From contig NVXD01000017.1 in assembly GCA_002746415.1 (NCBI GenBank), positions 62,001 to 126,000 on the forward strand: a stretch of DNA of 64,000 nt, in the 5' to 3' direction. Numbering within the stretch: the first letter of the stretch is position 1; each line of letters opens with the position of its first letter. Under the pieces are notes generated by a model. The model ran no database searches. It was not told the origin of the DNA and saw only the letters and a list, made by a program, of their open reading frames with translations. Of this stretch, positions 47,241 to 56,661 are shown piece by piece. This stretch comes from Flavobacteriaceae bacterium. Lineage in GTDB: Bacteria; Bacteroidota; Bacteroidia; Flavobacteriales; Flavobacteriaceae. Both the position numbers and the translations under genes were made by a program.

Positions 47241-47951
47241 ATGGACATTCCTAAAAAAGAAGACCATCTTTTGAACATTTCTTATGATTCGGTGATTTTT
47301 GGTTTCTCAGGTGATGCCTTAAAAATTCTTCTTTTGGAATATCATGACACCGGTTTTTTTGCCCTACCTGGTGGTTTTGTAAGAAAAAATGAAAATCTTA
47401 ATGATGCCGTAATTAGAGGAGTAAAAGAGCGTACTGGTTTAGAAAAATTATTTCTCGAGCAATTCCACACCTTTGGCAATACCTCTAGGAGTGATGCCGC
47501 AGCTATGAAAACCATAATTAAAGCTAATCACGATAGTTATACTGAAGACAGTTGGCTTTTTGACCGCTTCATCAGCGTTGGCTACTACGCCCTTATTGAT
47601 TATGCCAAAGTTAGTCCAACACCAGATGCCTTGTCGGACTCCATAGATTGGTACGCAATAGACGATATCCCTCCTTTGCTTTTTGAACATAATTTAATTA
47701 TTGAAAAGGCCATTGAAACCCTAAGAAACAACCTCAACAAGAAATTAATGGGTATCAACCTACTGCCCGATAAATTTACAATGAAGGCATTGCAACAAGT
47801 GCATGAAGCAATTTTAGACGAAAAATTAGGGAGAACTGCTTTTCAGCGAAAAATGTTAAGCTTGGATCTTCTTGAAAGACATGAAAAACAATTCTCTGGA
47901 AAAGCCCATAAAGCACCGTATTTGTACAGTTTTAAATCGGACAAAGCATAG
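47241..47951 (+). CDS. NrtR/AraR-like regulator: degenerate Nudix domain plus winged helix
   Basis: 236 residues. The N-terminal Nudix domain has FALPGGFVRKNENL, but the Nudix box (G45 to L67) has Gly60 and Arg64 where the catalytic REUxEE glutamates should be. A C-terminal winged helix begins near 170 (DKFTMKALQQVHEAILDEKLGRTAFQRKML). Proteins of this type in Bacteroidota include the L-arabinose regulator AraR of Bacteroides, where the Nudix domain senses a sugar. It precedes the GH78-GH3 group and is divergent from the esterase/DUF1593 pair, so it likely controls either or both. Confidence 0.82.
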   Translation: MDIPKKEDHLLNISYDSVIFGFSGDALKILLLEYHDTGFFALPGGFVRKNENLNDAVIRGVKERTGLEKLFLEQFHTFGNTSRSDAAAMKTIIKANHDSYTEDSWLFDRFISVGYYALIDYAKVSPTPDALSDSIDWYAIDDIPPLLFEHNLIIEKAIETLRNNLNKKLMGINLLPDKFTMKALQQVHEAILDEKLGRTAFQRKMLSLDLLERHEKQFSGKAHKAPYLYSFKSDKA

Positions 47952-48045
47952 GTAATGACATTATAGCAAGACATAATAGTACGTAACAGTATTCTTAACT
48001 AATAGTCTTAAAATTGAGGAAGGTAAACTTTCTAAAAAAAATAAA

Positions 48046-51000
48046 ATGAATAGTAACAAAAGCTCACTGATTAAAATAACACTCCTTATAACAGCCTGCT
48101 TAGGCACTTTTTCCCTAGCTCAAGCACAAGCATCTTTAAGCCAACTTCAGGTCGAGTATCAAGTAGAGCCATTGGGTATAGAGGTGGAAAAACCTCTTTT
48201 TAGTTGGCAAATGACAACTAATTCTGAAGAAAGAGGGCAATCTCAAAACGCCTACCAAATTGTCATAAAAGATGAGGAAGGAAAAATAGTTTGGAATACT
48301 CAAAAAATTACTGCAAATACTTCAATTGCAATATCCTACGACGGAGAAAAATTACAGCCAACTACCAGATACCGCTGGAATGTTACCGTTTGGAACCAAG
48401 ACAACAAAGAATTCGAAGCATCTTCTTGGTTTGAGACAGGTTTAATGAACTCCAATCCTGATTTAACTGCTTGGGATGGTGCAAAATGGATTGGCGGCAG
48501 TAGGGATGATATGGTGTTCTACTCCCATTACTTAGCTGTTTTTAAAATTGATTACCAGTTGCAACTAGACAAAAAGTCTAAAAGTACAAAGGCAGGCTTT
48601 GTTTTTGGTGCAAATGATAGTAGGTTGATGGATAAAAATAAAAACCTACAGGGGGTAGAAAATAAAAAGAATGAAAGTTATATCAGTTTTGAGTTGGATA
48701 TATCCGCTGTAGATGGTACCAAAGAAGGATTTGCCAAGTTTAATGTTTACAGAGTTGGATATGATGTTAACGATAATGCAGATGCTCCCTTCAAAAGCTT
48801 TGACATTCCTCTAACCCTTGTCAATGTCTTAAACAAATACGATACCCATCAACTAAATATTGTTTCCATTTTTGGAATTTTTGATATCTACCTCAACGGC
48901 ATATCCGAAGAAAACAAAATATCGCATGCAGATAGTGCAGCCCTCAACCCTTTTGCAAGTAATGGCATGAACCTCAATCCAGTTGGTAAGGGTCATGATT
49001 TTATTTGTTTTCCAGTAGTTGGTGATATTGGTTTTTCAATGGCAAAAAATCAAAAGGCCTTCTTCTCTAATATCGAAATAAAAAATTATAGAGCCCCTTC
49101 CAAGGCTTTGTTCAAAGAAAACTTAGTGGACCATGATGGGGTTTTCTCCTCAACAATAAACAAAGAAGGCAATCACCTAAGTGTGAAAGAAAATGCCTTT
49201 GTACTTAATGGGAACAATACAGGAACTTTAATAATAGAAAATCCCAGTAAAAATGCTGCCCCAATGTTAAGGACTGCCTTTACTACTAAAAACAAAACCA
49301 TAAAAAAGGCACGGTTATATACAACGTCTAGAGGAATTTATGAAGCATATGTAAACGGAGAAAGATTGGGACAGGATTATTTTAACCCTGGCTTAACTCA
49401 GTATAACAAGACACATATGTATCAAACACATGATATAACCAAGGCAATTTCTCAAGATGCAAACAATGCTATTGGGGTATGGCTAGGTGAAGGATGGTGG
49501 AGTGGCAATATAACCTACACTGGTAACCATTGGAACTATTTTGGCGATAGGCAATCCATGTTAGACAAAATAGTCATACAATATGATGATGGAGAAGAAC
49601 AAATCATCACGAGTAATCCACAAAATTGGAAGCTTTTTACTGATGGTCCTTTATTATATGGTAGCTTTTTCCAAGGAGAAGTGTATGATGCGACTAAGGA
49701 AGAAGGTATTAAAGGTTGGTCTACCTCAGATTATGATGACAGCCAATGGAAAGCAGTCGTAGAAGTACCTCTAGAAGGTACCAGCTTTTTAGATAGTGTA
49801 ACTGGTGCCACTGGCATAACCACTTCATTTCATTATGATGATTTAGCCATAACAGGGCAAATAGGAAAAAATGCGCAAATAGTAAAAACGCTTACAGCAC
49901 AAAGTCTTACTGAAGTACGACCTGGAGTTTTTGTATATGATATGGGACAAAATATGGTAGGTTTCCCTAATATTTCCATAAGTAATGGCAAAAAAGGTGC
50001 TCCTATCACCCTGCGTTATGCCGAAGTGAAATATCCTGATTTATCAGACTACGAAGGCAATACAGATATGATTATGTTAGAAAATATCAGAGCGGCTTTG
50101 ACGCAAGATATTTATATTCAAAAAGGCGGTAAAGAAACCATTCAACCAAGATTTACATTTCATGGATACCGATACATAGAAATAACTGGTATAGAAGAAG
50201 CGCTGCCTTTAGATGCAGTAAAAGGAAAAGTAATAAGTTCTGTCCATGAATTAGCATCAAAATATGAAACATCCAATCCCTTAGTAAATAAGCTTTGGGA
50301 GAATATTACTTGGTCTACAAGGGGTAATTTTTTATCTATCCCTACAGATACTCCGGCAAGAAACGAACGTATGGGCTGGAGTGGAGATATTAGTGTATTT
50401 TCTAAAACTGCAACCTTTATCACGAATGCTAATCCATTTTTAAAAAGACATCTATTAGCCATTAGAGATATTCAGGCTGAAAATGGCCGTTTTACAGATG
50501 TTGCACCCGTTGGTGGTGGTTTTGGTGGCACCTTATGGGGCAGTGCTGGTATAGTTGTGGCATGGGAAACGTATAGGCAGTATGGTGATATTTCCCTTTT
50601 ACAGGAACATTATGATGCCATGAAAAAATATGTTGAATTTCTTGATTCTAAAATCAATGAAGATAACATATTAGAGGAAGGGCCCTTGGGAGATTGGTTA
50701 AGCCCAGAAGGGGAGACAAATGACAATACTATGCTTTGGACCGCCTATCATGTGTATGATTTAGACATCATGATTAAGGTAGCCAATATTTTAGGGAAAA
50801 ATGAGGATGCGCTCACTTTTGAAAAGCGTTATGCGGAAAGAAAAGCCTTTTTTAATGCCACCTATGTAGATCCTAGTACTCATAAAACCGTGCATACAGG
50901 TCATCCCGGATTTCGTTTTGGCCCTCCCCTTCCTGAAGATAAAAGAAAAAAAGCAGGTGATTTTATAGACAATCAAGCATCTTATGCCATTCCTTTGTCT

Positions 51001-51708
51001 TTAAATGTCTTCAGTGAGGAACATAACGAGCATGCTGCACAACATTTAGCCAACGCCATAGCTCGAAAAAACACAGACGATGGTGGTACAGAAAGACCTG
51101 AATATTCATTGATGACAGGTTTTATTGGAACAGCTTCCGTAAGTGATGCCTTGTCTAAAAATAACTATCATGCGCATGCTTACCGTTTATTACAACAGGA
51201 GCAATATCCTTCCTGGTTGTATCCTGTGGTAAATGGCGCTACCACCATTTGGGAAAGATTAAATTCCTACACCGTAGAAGAAGGTTTTGGTGGTAACAAT
51301 AGCATGAATTCTTTTAACCATTATTCTTTTGGAGCCGTTGCATCTTGGATGTATAATTATTCCTTGGGCATACAAAGAGACCCTAGTAGTCCGGCTTTCA
51401 AGAAATTTGTATTAAAACCGACTCCTGACCCAGATGGGGTAATGACATGGGCAAAAGGACACTATGATTCCATGTATGGCACTATTAGAAGCGAGTGGAA
51501 AATTGAAGAAGACGGGGTTTCATATCAGATTACGGTACCTGAAAATACCTCGGCTACGCTTTATTTAAAGGCTGCATCCGCCAAGAAAATATTAGAAAAT
51601 GGTAAAAAAATTACCAAAACAAAAGACATCCATTTGTTAACTACTGAAAATGGATATATAAGAATGGAAATACCTTCAGGGGATTACCATTTTAAAGTGA
51701 TTCAATAA
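48046..51708 (+). CDS. GH78 alpha-L-rhamnosidase with an inserted lectin-like domain
   Basis: 1220 residues, long for GH78 (often 900-1100). Signal peptide to about residue 28. N-terminal Fn3-like part (LQVEYQVEPLGIEVEKPLFSWQM), then an extra beta-rich insertion (about 160-360: SYISFELDISAVDGT, YDTHQLNIVSIFGIFDIYLNGI), typical of concanavalin/LamG folds. The rhamnosidase N domain follows (about 420-580), then the catalytic barrel with NERMGWSGDISVF (about 771-784) and a C-terminal domain. It removes alpha-L-rhamnose from glycans outside the cytoplasm, feeding the rhamnose operon of this window. Confidence 0.9.
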   Translation: MNSNKSSLIKITLLITACLGTFSLAQAQASLSQLQVEYQVEPLGIEVEKPLFSWQMTTNSEERGQSQNAYQIVIKDEEGKIVWNTQKITANTSIAISYDGEKLQPTTRYRWNVTVWNQDNKEFEASSWFETGLMNSNPDLTAWDGAKWIGGSRDDMVFYSHYLAVFKIDYQLQLDKKSKSTKAGFVFGANDSRLMDKNKNLQGVENKKNESYISFELDISAVDGTKEGFAKFNVYRVGYDVNDNADAPFKSFDIPLTLVNVLNKYDTHQLNIVSIFGIFDIYLNGISEENKISHADSAALNPFASNGMNLNPVGKGHDFICFPVVGDIGFSMAKNQKAFFSNIEIKNYRAPSKALFKENLVDHDGVFSSTINKEGNHLSVKENAFVLNGNNTGTLIIENPSKNAAPMLRTAFTTKNKTIKKARLYTTSRGIYEAYVNGERLGQDYFNPGLTQYNKTHMYQTHDITKAISQDANNAIGVWLGEGWWSGNITYTGNHWNYFGDRQSMLDKIVIQYDDGEEQIITSNPQNWKLFTDGPLLYGSFFQGEVYDATKEEGIKGWSTSDYDDSQWKAVVEVPLEGTSFLDSVTGATGITTSFHYDDLAITGQIGKNAQIVKTLTAQSLTEVRPGVFVYDMGQNMVGFPNISISNGKKGAPITLRYAEVKYPDLSDYEGNTDMIMLENIRAALTQDIYIQKGGKETIQPRFTFHGYRYIEITGIEEALPLDAVKGKVISSVHELASKYETSNPLVNKLWENITWSTRGNFLSIPTDTPARNERMGWSGDISVFSKTATFITNANPFLKRHLLAIRDIQAENGRFTDVAPVGGGFGGTLWGSAGIVVAWETYRQYGDISLLQEHYDAMKKYVEFLDSKINEDNILEEGPLGDWLSPEGETNDNTMLWTAYHVYDLDIMIKVANILGKNEDALTFEKRYAERKAFFNATYVDPSTHKTVHTGHPGFRFGPPLPEDKRKKAGDFIDNQASYAIPLSLNVFSEEHNEHAAQHLANAIARKNTDDGGTERPEYSLMTGFIGTASVSDALSKNNYHAHAYRLLQQEQYPSWLYPVVNGATTIWERLNSYTVEEGFGGNNSMNSFNHYSFGAVASWMYNYSLGIQRDPSSPAFKKFVLKPTPDPDGVMTWAKGHYDSMYGTIRSEWKIEEDGVSYQITVPENTSATLYLKAASAKKILENGKKITKTKDIHLLTTENGYIRMEIPSGDYHFKVIQ

Positions 51709-51737
51709 TAACAATTAATTTAAACTACAAACTCAAC

Positions 51738-52613
51738 ATGAAAAAAATTATTTCAAAATTAACTGTAAAAGTTCTCTTTATCGCTACTGTGTTACTGGGA
51801 ACATTTAATGCCATTGCCCAAGACAGATTTGGCGGACTTGCCCTTTATACGGTTAGAAATGATATGAAGGAAGATGCTAAAGCCACTTTACAAGCTGTTG
51901 CTGATGCTGGCTATAAGAATATTGAATCGGCTGGTTATGCTGATGGTAAATTTTACAATATGTCTCCAGTAGCATTTAAAAAACACGTAAAATCCTTAGG
52001 TTTAAAACCAATTAGCACCCACCAAGGAAGTGTTACTTTAGAGAATGCTGATGCTATGATTTCGGATGTTAAAGCTGCCGGATTCAAGTATTTTGTGATT
52101 CCTGTTCCTCCAATGGGCATGTTCGAATTTAACCGTGAAAGCAGAACTATGGGAATGAAAGGTACTAACGCAGAACTTGCAGAAATACTTACCACTCTAG
52201 GTGAAAAATGTAAAAAAGCGGGTTTAAAATTGCTCTACCACAACCACGATTTTGAGTTCAAAAAAGATAAAGACGGAATTGTTCCGATCGATTATTTATT
52301 AGAAAACACAGATCCTAAATATGTGAATTTTCAAATGGATTTGTTCTGGGTAACAAAAGCAGAAGCTGATCCTATTGCCTATTTTAATAAATACCCAGGT
52401 CGTTTTAAAATGTGGCATGTTAAAGACATGGATGATGAAGGAAAATTTGCTCCTGTGGGAGAAGGTCATATAGATTTTGCTAAGATTTTAGCAAATAAAA
52501 AAGCCTCTGGAATGAAATACTATATGGTCGAGCAGGACAATTCTTTTGACCAAAAACCATTAGATGTCATTAAAATAAGTCATGCTGGCTTAAAGAAAAT
52601 AGGCTTTAAATAA
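51738..52613 (+). CDS. exported sugar isomerase/epimerase-like TIM-barrel protein
   Basis: 291 residues with a cleavable signal (LLGTFNAIAQDR). The TIM barrel of xylose-isomerase-like enzymes is visible: GLALYTVRNDMKEDAKATLQ, YKNIESAGYADGKFY, LLYHNHDFEFKKDKDG and VNFQMDLFWVTKAEADP with metal-binding His/Glu/Asp residues, and MWHVKDMDDEGKFAPVGEG. Exported members occur in Bacteroidota clusters that process 3-keto sugars together with Gfo/Idh/MocA oxidoreductases. It is 29 bases after GH78 and 26 before an esterase, in one transcript. Confidence 0.8.
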   Translation: MKKIISKLTVKVLFIATVLLGTFNAIAQDRFGGLALYTVRNDMKEDAKATLQAVADAGYKNIESAGYADGKFYNMSPVAFKKHVKSLGLKPISTHQGSVTLENADAMISDVKAAGFKYFVIPVPPMGMFEFNRESRTMGMKGTNAELAEILTTLGEKCKKAGLKLLYHNHDFEFKKDKDGIVPIDYLLENTDPKYVNFQMDLFWVTKAEADPIAYFNKYPGRFKMWHVKDMDDEGKFAPVGEGHIDFAKILANKKASGMKYYMVEQDNSFDQKPLDVIKISHAGLKKIGFK

Positions 52614-52639
52614 AAGCAACACTACGAAACTCTATTACA

Positions 52640-54253
52640 ATGAAAAAAACAACTTTAATTCTAGTCACACTAGGCTTGCTTCTAATCTCTCCAAAGGGGA
52701 TTTCCCAAGTAATTACTGGAGAAAATGTAGCTGTTACGAATACTGAATATGGTAAAGTAAGAGGGTATATACAAAATGGTATTCATACGTATAAAGGCAT
52801 TCCTTATGCAAAGGCAGAACGTTTTGTAGCTCCTGAAAAACCGGATGCTTGGGAAGGAGTCAGAAGCTCAACCATGTTTGGTCCTGTTGCACCATTATTA
52901 ACCCCAACGACAAGTGTTAGGGATGAGGGTGAATTTGTATTTGATCATGATTGGGGATACCCAAACGAAGATTGTTTACGCATAAACATTTGGACACCCA
53001 GCATTGATGATGGCAAAAAAAGGCCTGTACTTTTTTGGATTCATGGCGGGGGTTTTACAACAGGATCTAGTCAAGAATTGCCTTCTTATGACGGAGAAAA
53101 TTTAAGTAAAAAAGGAGATGTGGTGGTTGTTTCTATCAACCATAGATTAAACATTCTTGGTTTCTTAGACCTATCTGCTTATGGTGAAAAATACAAACAT
53201 TCTGCTAACAATAGTATGTTAGATATAGTAGCTGCACTAGAATGGGTAAAGGCCAATATTAGTAATTTTGGTGGAGACCCTAATAGTGTCACCGTATTTG
53301 GCCAATCTGGTGGAGGTGCCAAAGTAAATACGCTTATGGCTATGCCAGCAGCCCAAGGTCTATATCATAAGGCGGTGAACCAAAGTGGTTCTTTTAGAAC
53401 TGCGATGCTAGACAAAAATGACACTCAACAAATTGGTGAAGAGGTCGTAAATATACTTGGGTTAGATCAGGGTAATATAGACAGTATTCAAAACATCCCT
53501 TTTACTACCTTAAGTGATGCCAGTGCAAAGGCTTTAAAAATTGTAGGAGAAAAAAGAGCTGCTTCAGGGAAAGCCAATATAGGTTTTGGCTTAAATTGGG
53601 GCCCTAGCGTTGATGGTGAGGATTTACCCTTTCAAGTTTTTTCAGACGAAGCTTTTGAATTGTCTAAAGATATCCCGCTCTTACTTGGAACTGCTAAGAA
53701 TGAATTTGCTCCTTTTGCAAATATGAGGTTTGTACATTCCAGTGAGGAAGACATTCTAGCCCATATTAAAAATCAATACAAAGAAAAAGCCGACGATTAC
53801 ATTAAGGCTGTTAAAAAAGCCTATCCTAATGATACAGATCCAAAAGATTTGATAGATGTGGATTTAATGTTTCGTCCAGGTGCTGTGGTACAGGCGAATG
53901 CCAAAGCCTCAGTAAAAAATGGCGCTGCTGTTTACATGTATTTATTTACTTGGCAATCCCCTGTTTTCGATGGCAAATACAAGGCATTGCATTGCATGGA
54001 ACTCCCTTTTGTTTTTGACAATATAGAAAAAGCAAAAAACATGACAGGCGGTGGAAAAGAATTACAAGGCTTAGCGGATAATATGAGTTGGGCGTGGATC
54101 AATTTTGCTGAAACTGGAAACCCAAATCATGAAGGTTTGCCAGAATGGCCAGCTTATACTCCTGCTAATACGGCAACCATGCATTTTGATAATACTTCCG
54201 TCGTGAAGCCACAGTTAGATAAAGAATTATTTAAAATTGCATTAGGGGAATAA
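52640..54253 (+). CDS. type B carboxylesterase, exported (second copy)
   Basis: 537 residues with a signal peptide (LLLISPKGISQVI). The oxyanion loop is FWIHGGGFTTGSSQELPSYDG, the nucleophile GQSGGG, and the catalytic His in KALHCMELPFVFDN. It differs enough from the esterase at 45503 to be a separate family member rather than a recent copy. In the GH78-GH3 transcript it probably deacylates the same glycan. GH3 follows after 64 bases containing a small inverted repeat. Confidence 0.85.
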   Translation: MKKTTLILVTLGLLLISPKGISQVITGENVAVTNTEYGKVRGYIQNGIHTYKGIPYAKAERFVAPEKPDAWEGVRSSTMFGPVAPLLTPTTSVRDEGEFVFDHDWGYPNEDCLRINIWTPSIDDGKKRPVLFWIHGGGFTTGSSQELPSYDGENLSKKGDVVVVSINHRLNILGFLDLSAYGEKYKHSANNSMLDIVAALEWVKANISNFGGDPNSVTVFGQSGGGAKVNTLMAMPAAQGLYHKAVNQSGSFRTAMLDKNDTQQIGEEVVNILGLDQGNIDSIQNIPFTTLSDASAKALKIVGEKRAASGKANIGFGLNWGPSVDGEDLPFQVFSDEAFELSKDIPLLLGTAKNEFAPFANMRFVHSSEEDILAHIKNQYKEKADDYIKAVKKAYPNDTDPKDLIDVDLMFRPGAVVQANAKASVKNGAAVYMYLFTWQSPVFDGKYKALHCMELPFVFDNIEKAKNMTGGGKELQGLADNMSWAWINFAETGNPNHEGLPEWPAYTPANTATMHFDNTSVVKPQLDKELFKIALGE

Positions 54254-54278
54254 ACCAAATGGATAAAAAAGCATCCAA

Positions 54279-54297
54279 GGTTGTAAGTATTACAATC
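54279..54297. promoter_or_regulatory. inverted repeat in the esterase-GH3 spacer
   Basis: TTGTAA and TTACAA (54281-54286 and 54290-54295) are a perfect 6-base inverted repeat with a three-base spacer, extended by weaker pairs. It could be an operator, or a small hairpin in the transcript. Confidence 0.3.
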
Positions 54298-54317
54298 AAC
54301 TACTAAATTCAAAACAT

Positions 54318-56603
54318 ATGAATAACAAAAAACTATTTGGCTTTCCGCTACTTGGGCTTCTGCTTATTGGTTGTGGACCAAAATTCACAGAAGAAGTACA
54401 AGAAGGTTACAGCCTCGTACATAATGAAGGTGGTACAAGCTTAGGGTATAATTCTGAATCTGGAATTAAACTAATCATCGAAGACCGATATGCTTTTAAA
54501 GACTTAAACAAGAATGGATCTTTAGATAGTTATGAAGATTGGCGTTTACCAGTTGAAGACAGAGCTGAGGATTTGGCATCAAAAATGAGCATTGAGCAAA
54601 TTGCTGGCCTAATGCTATATTCCGCGCACCAATCTCTACCTGGTTCTAGTCGTGGTTTTGGTTCATCCAACTACAATGGCAAACCTTTTGGTGAAAGCGG
54701 TGCTGCCGCCAGTGATTTATCTGATGAGCAGAAAATATTCTTAGAAGTCAATCATTTAAGACATGTTTTGATTACTAGGGTACAGACGCCTGCGGTAGCC
54801 GCACAATGGAACAACAATGCACAAGCCTACGTTGAAGGATTGGGCTTGGGAATTCCTGTAAATACAAGTTCTGATCCAAGACATGGTAGTGATTCATATG
54901 CCGAATTTAATGCCGGTGCTGGGGGAGCAATTTCAATGTGGCCCGGAACGCTAGGAATTGCAGCTTCCTTTGACCCATCCTTAATGCTACAATTTGCGGA
55001 AATAGGTTCTATAGAATACAGGGCTTTGGGTATCGCAACAGCTTTGTCACCGCAGATTGATTTAGCAACAGAACCTAGATGGAGTCGTTTTGATGGAACC
55101 ATGGGTGAAGATCCAGATTTGGCAACCGATATGGCAAGAGCTTATGTAGATGGGTTTCAATCTACACAAAGTGGGGACTGGGGTTATGAAAGTGTCAATG
55201 CAATGGTAAAACATTGGCCAGGTGGTGGACCAGAAGAAGGTGGCCGTGATGGTCATTTTGGGTATGGATCTTATGCCGTTTATCCTGGTAAAAACATGAA
55301 GGACCATATGCAACCATTTACGGAAGGAGCTTTTAAACTTAATGGTCCAACTAAAATGGCTTCAGCAGTGATGCCTTACTACACTATTTCTGATGGGGAA
55401 GGTGAAGCTGTAGGTAATGGTTTCAACAAATATTTAATTACCGATGTTCTAAGAGGTGAATATGGGTATGAAGGTGTTCTTTGTACAGATTGGGGTATCA
55501 CTAGAGATGTTTCTGCAGTTGATAAATTTCAAGGAAAAAGTTGGGGAGTAGAAACTTTAACTGAAGCAGAGCGCCATTACAAAGTTATTGAGGCCGGTAT
55601 GGACCAATTTGGTGGAAACAACGAAATGGCTCCAATCCTTGAGGCCTACAAAATGGGAGTTGCTGAACATAGCGAGGAATACATGCGTAAGCGTTTTGAA
55701 GCTTCCGCAGTTCGTTTGTTACGAAACATTTTAAGGGTCGGACTCTTTGAAAACGCATACTTGAATATTTCAGAAACTGAAACAATTGTTGGTAATGAGG
55801 CCTATATGAAAGCTGGATATGAGGCTCAAATACGTTCCATAGTCATGCTCAAAAATCATGAAAACACATTACCAATAAAAGAGAAACAAAAAGTATATGT
55901 TCCTCAAAGATATATTGCACCTAGTGCCAACTGGTGGGGTATTGTTACTCCAGAAAAAACTGAATCTCCATTTAACCTAGAGGTTGTCGCCAAATATTAT
56001 ACTGTAGTTGATAGTCCTGAGGAGGCAGATTTTGCCCTAGTAGGCATTACAAGTCCTGATGGTGGTGTTGGATATGACAGAGCAGATTTAGAAAAGGGTG
56101 GCAATGGTTATGTCCCTATTAGTTTGCAGTATGATACATATGAAGCCAAAGAAGCTAGAGAGACTAGTTTGGCAGGCGGTAGTCCGTTGGAGGATTTTAC
56201 TAATCGCGCCTATAATGGTAAAACTGTAAGTACAAATAATACTACTGATATGGATTTGGTCAATGAAACAAAGGCTAAAATGGGTGACAAGCCTATAATT
56301 GTTGCCGTTCGTGTATCCAATCCTATGGTGTTTTCTGAAATTGAAGCCAGTGCTTCAGGTATACTAGTGCTCATGGGAGTACAGGATCAAGCTTTAATGG
56401 ATATTATATCTGGTACAAGTGAACCTTCGGCATTGCTGCCATTCCAAATGCCAAAAGACATGGCGACTGTTGAAAGACAATTTGAAGATGTGCCTAGAGA
56501 TATGAATCCATATACAGATACGGATGGTAACGCTTATGATTTTGCTTTCGGCTTAAACTGGAGCGGTGTCATTGGTGATGAAAGAGTAACTAGTTATAGA
56601 TAA
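54318..56603 (+). CDS. GH3-family glycoside hydrolase, lipoprotein
   Basis: 761 residues. Lipoprotein signal LGLLLIGCGPK (Cys near 22). GH3 pattern: LASKMSIEQIAGLMLYSAH, ALSPQIDLATEPRWSRFDGT, VKHWPGGGPEEGGRDGHFG, and the nucleophile in VLCTDWGITRD (Asp about 390). The second domain follows but no C-terminal Fn3-like domain is evident. GH3 enzymes remove terminal beta-linked sugars (glucose, xylose, GlcNAc and others). It ends the Nudix-GH78 group and converges with the molybdoenzyme operon at a strong terminator. Confidence 0.88.
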   Translation: MNNKKLFGFPLLGLLLIGCGPKFTEEVQEGYSLVHNEGGTSLGYNSESGIKLIIEDRYAFKDLNKNGSLDSYEDWRLPVEDRAEDLASKMSIEQIAGLMLYSAHQSLPGSSRGFGSSNYNGKPFGESGAAASDLSDEQKIFLEVNHLRHVLITRVQTPAVAAQWNNNAQAYVEGLGLGIPVNTSSDPRHGSDSYAEFNAGAGGAISMWPGTLGIAASFDPSLMLQFAEIGSIEYRALGIATALSPQIDLATEPRWSRFDGTMGEDPDLATDMARAYVDGFQSTQSGDWGYESVNAMVKHWPGGGPEEGGRDGHFGYGSYAVYPGKNMKDHMQPFTEGAFKLNGPTKMASAVMPYYTISDGEGEAVGNGFNKYLITDVLRGEYGYEGVLCTDWGITRDVSAVDKFQGKSWGVETLTEAERHYKVIEAGMDQFGGNNEMAPILEAYKMGVAEHSEEYMRKRFEASAVRLLRNILRVGLFENAYLNISETETIVGNEAYMKAGYEAQIRSIVMLKNHENTLPIKEKQKVYVPQRYIAPSANWWGIVTPEKTESPFNLEVVAKYYTVVDSPEEADFALVGITSPDGGVGYDRADLEKGGNGYVPISLQYDTYEAKEARETSLAGGSPLEDFTNRAYNGKTVSTNNTTDMDLVNETKAKMGDKPIIVAVRVSNPMVFSEIEASASGILVLMGVQDQALMDIISGTSEPSALLPFQMPKDMATVERQFEDVPRDMNPYTDTDGNAYDFAFGLNWSGVIGDERVTSYR

Positions 56604-56628
56604 TATTTTGAGTCGATTATTTTTGTTA

Positions 56629-56661
56629 AAAGCCCAACCAATATTCTTGGTTGGGTTTTTA
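56629..56661. terminator. bidirectional terminator between GH3 and the FdhF-like gene
   Basis: AAAGCCCAACCAA pairs with TTGGTTGGGTTTT (one G-T pair) around a five-base loop; A- and T-tracts on both sides serve the converging genes. Confidence 0.8.
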
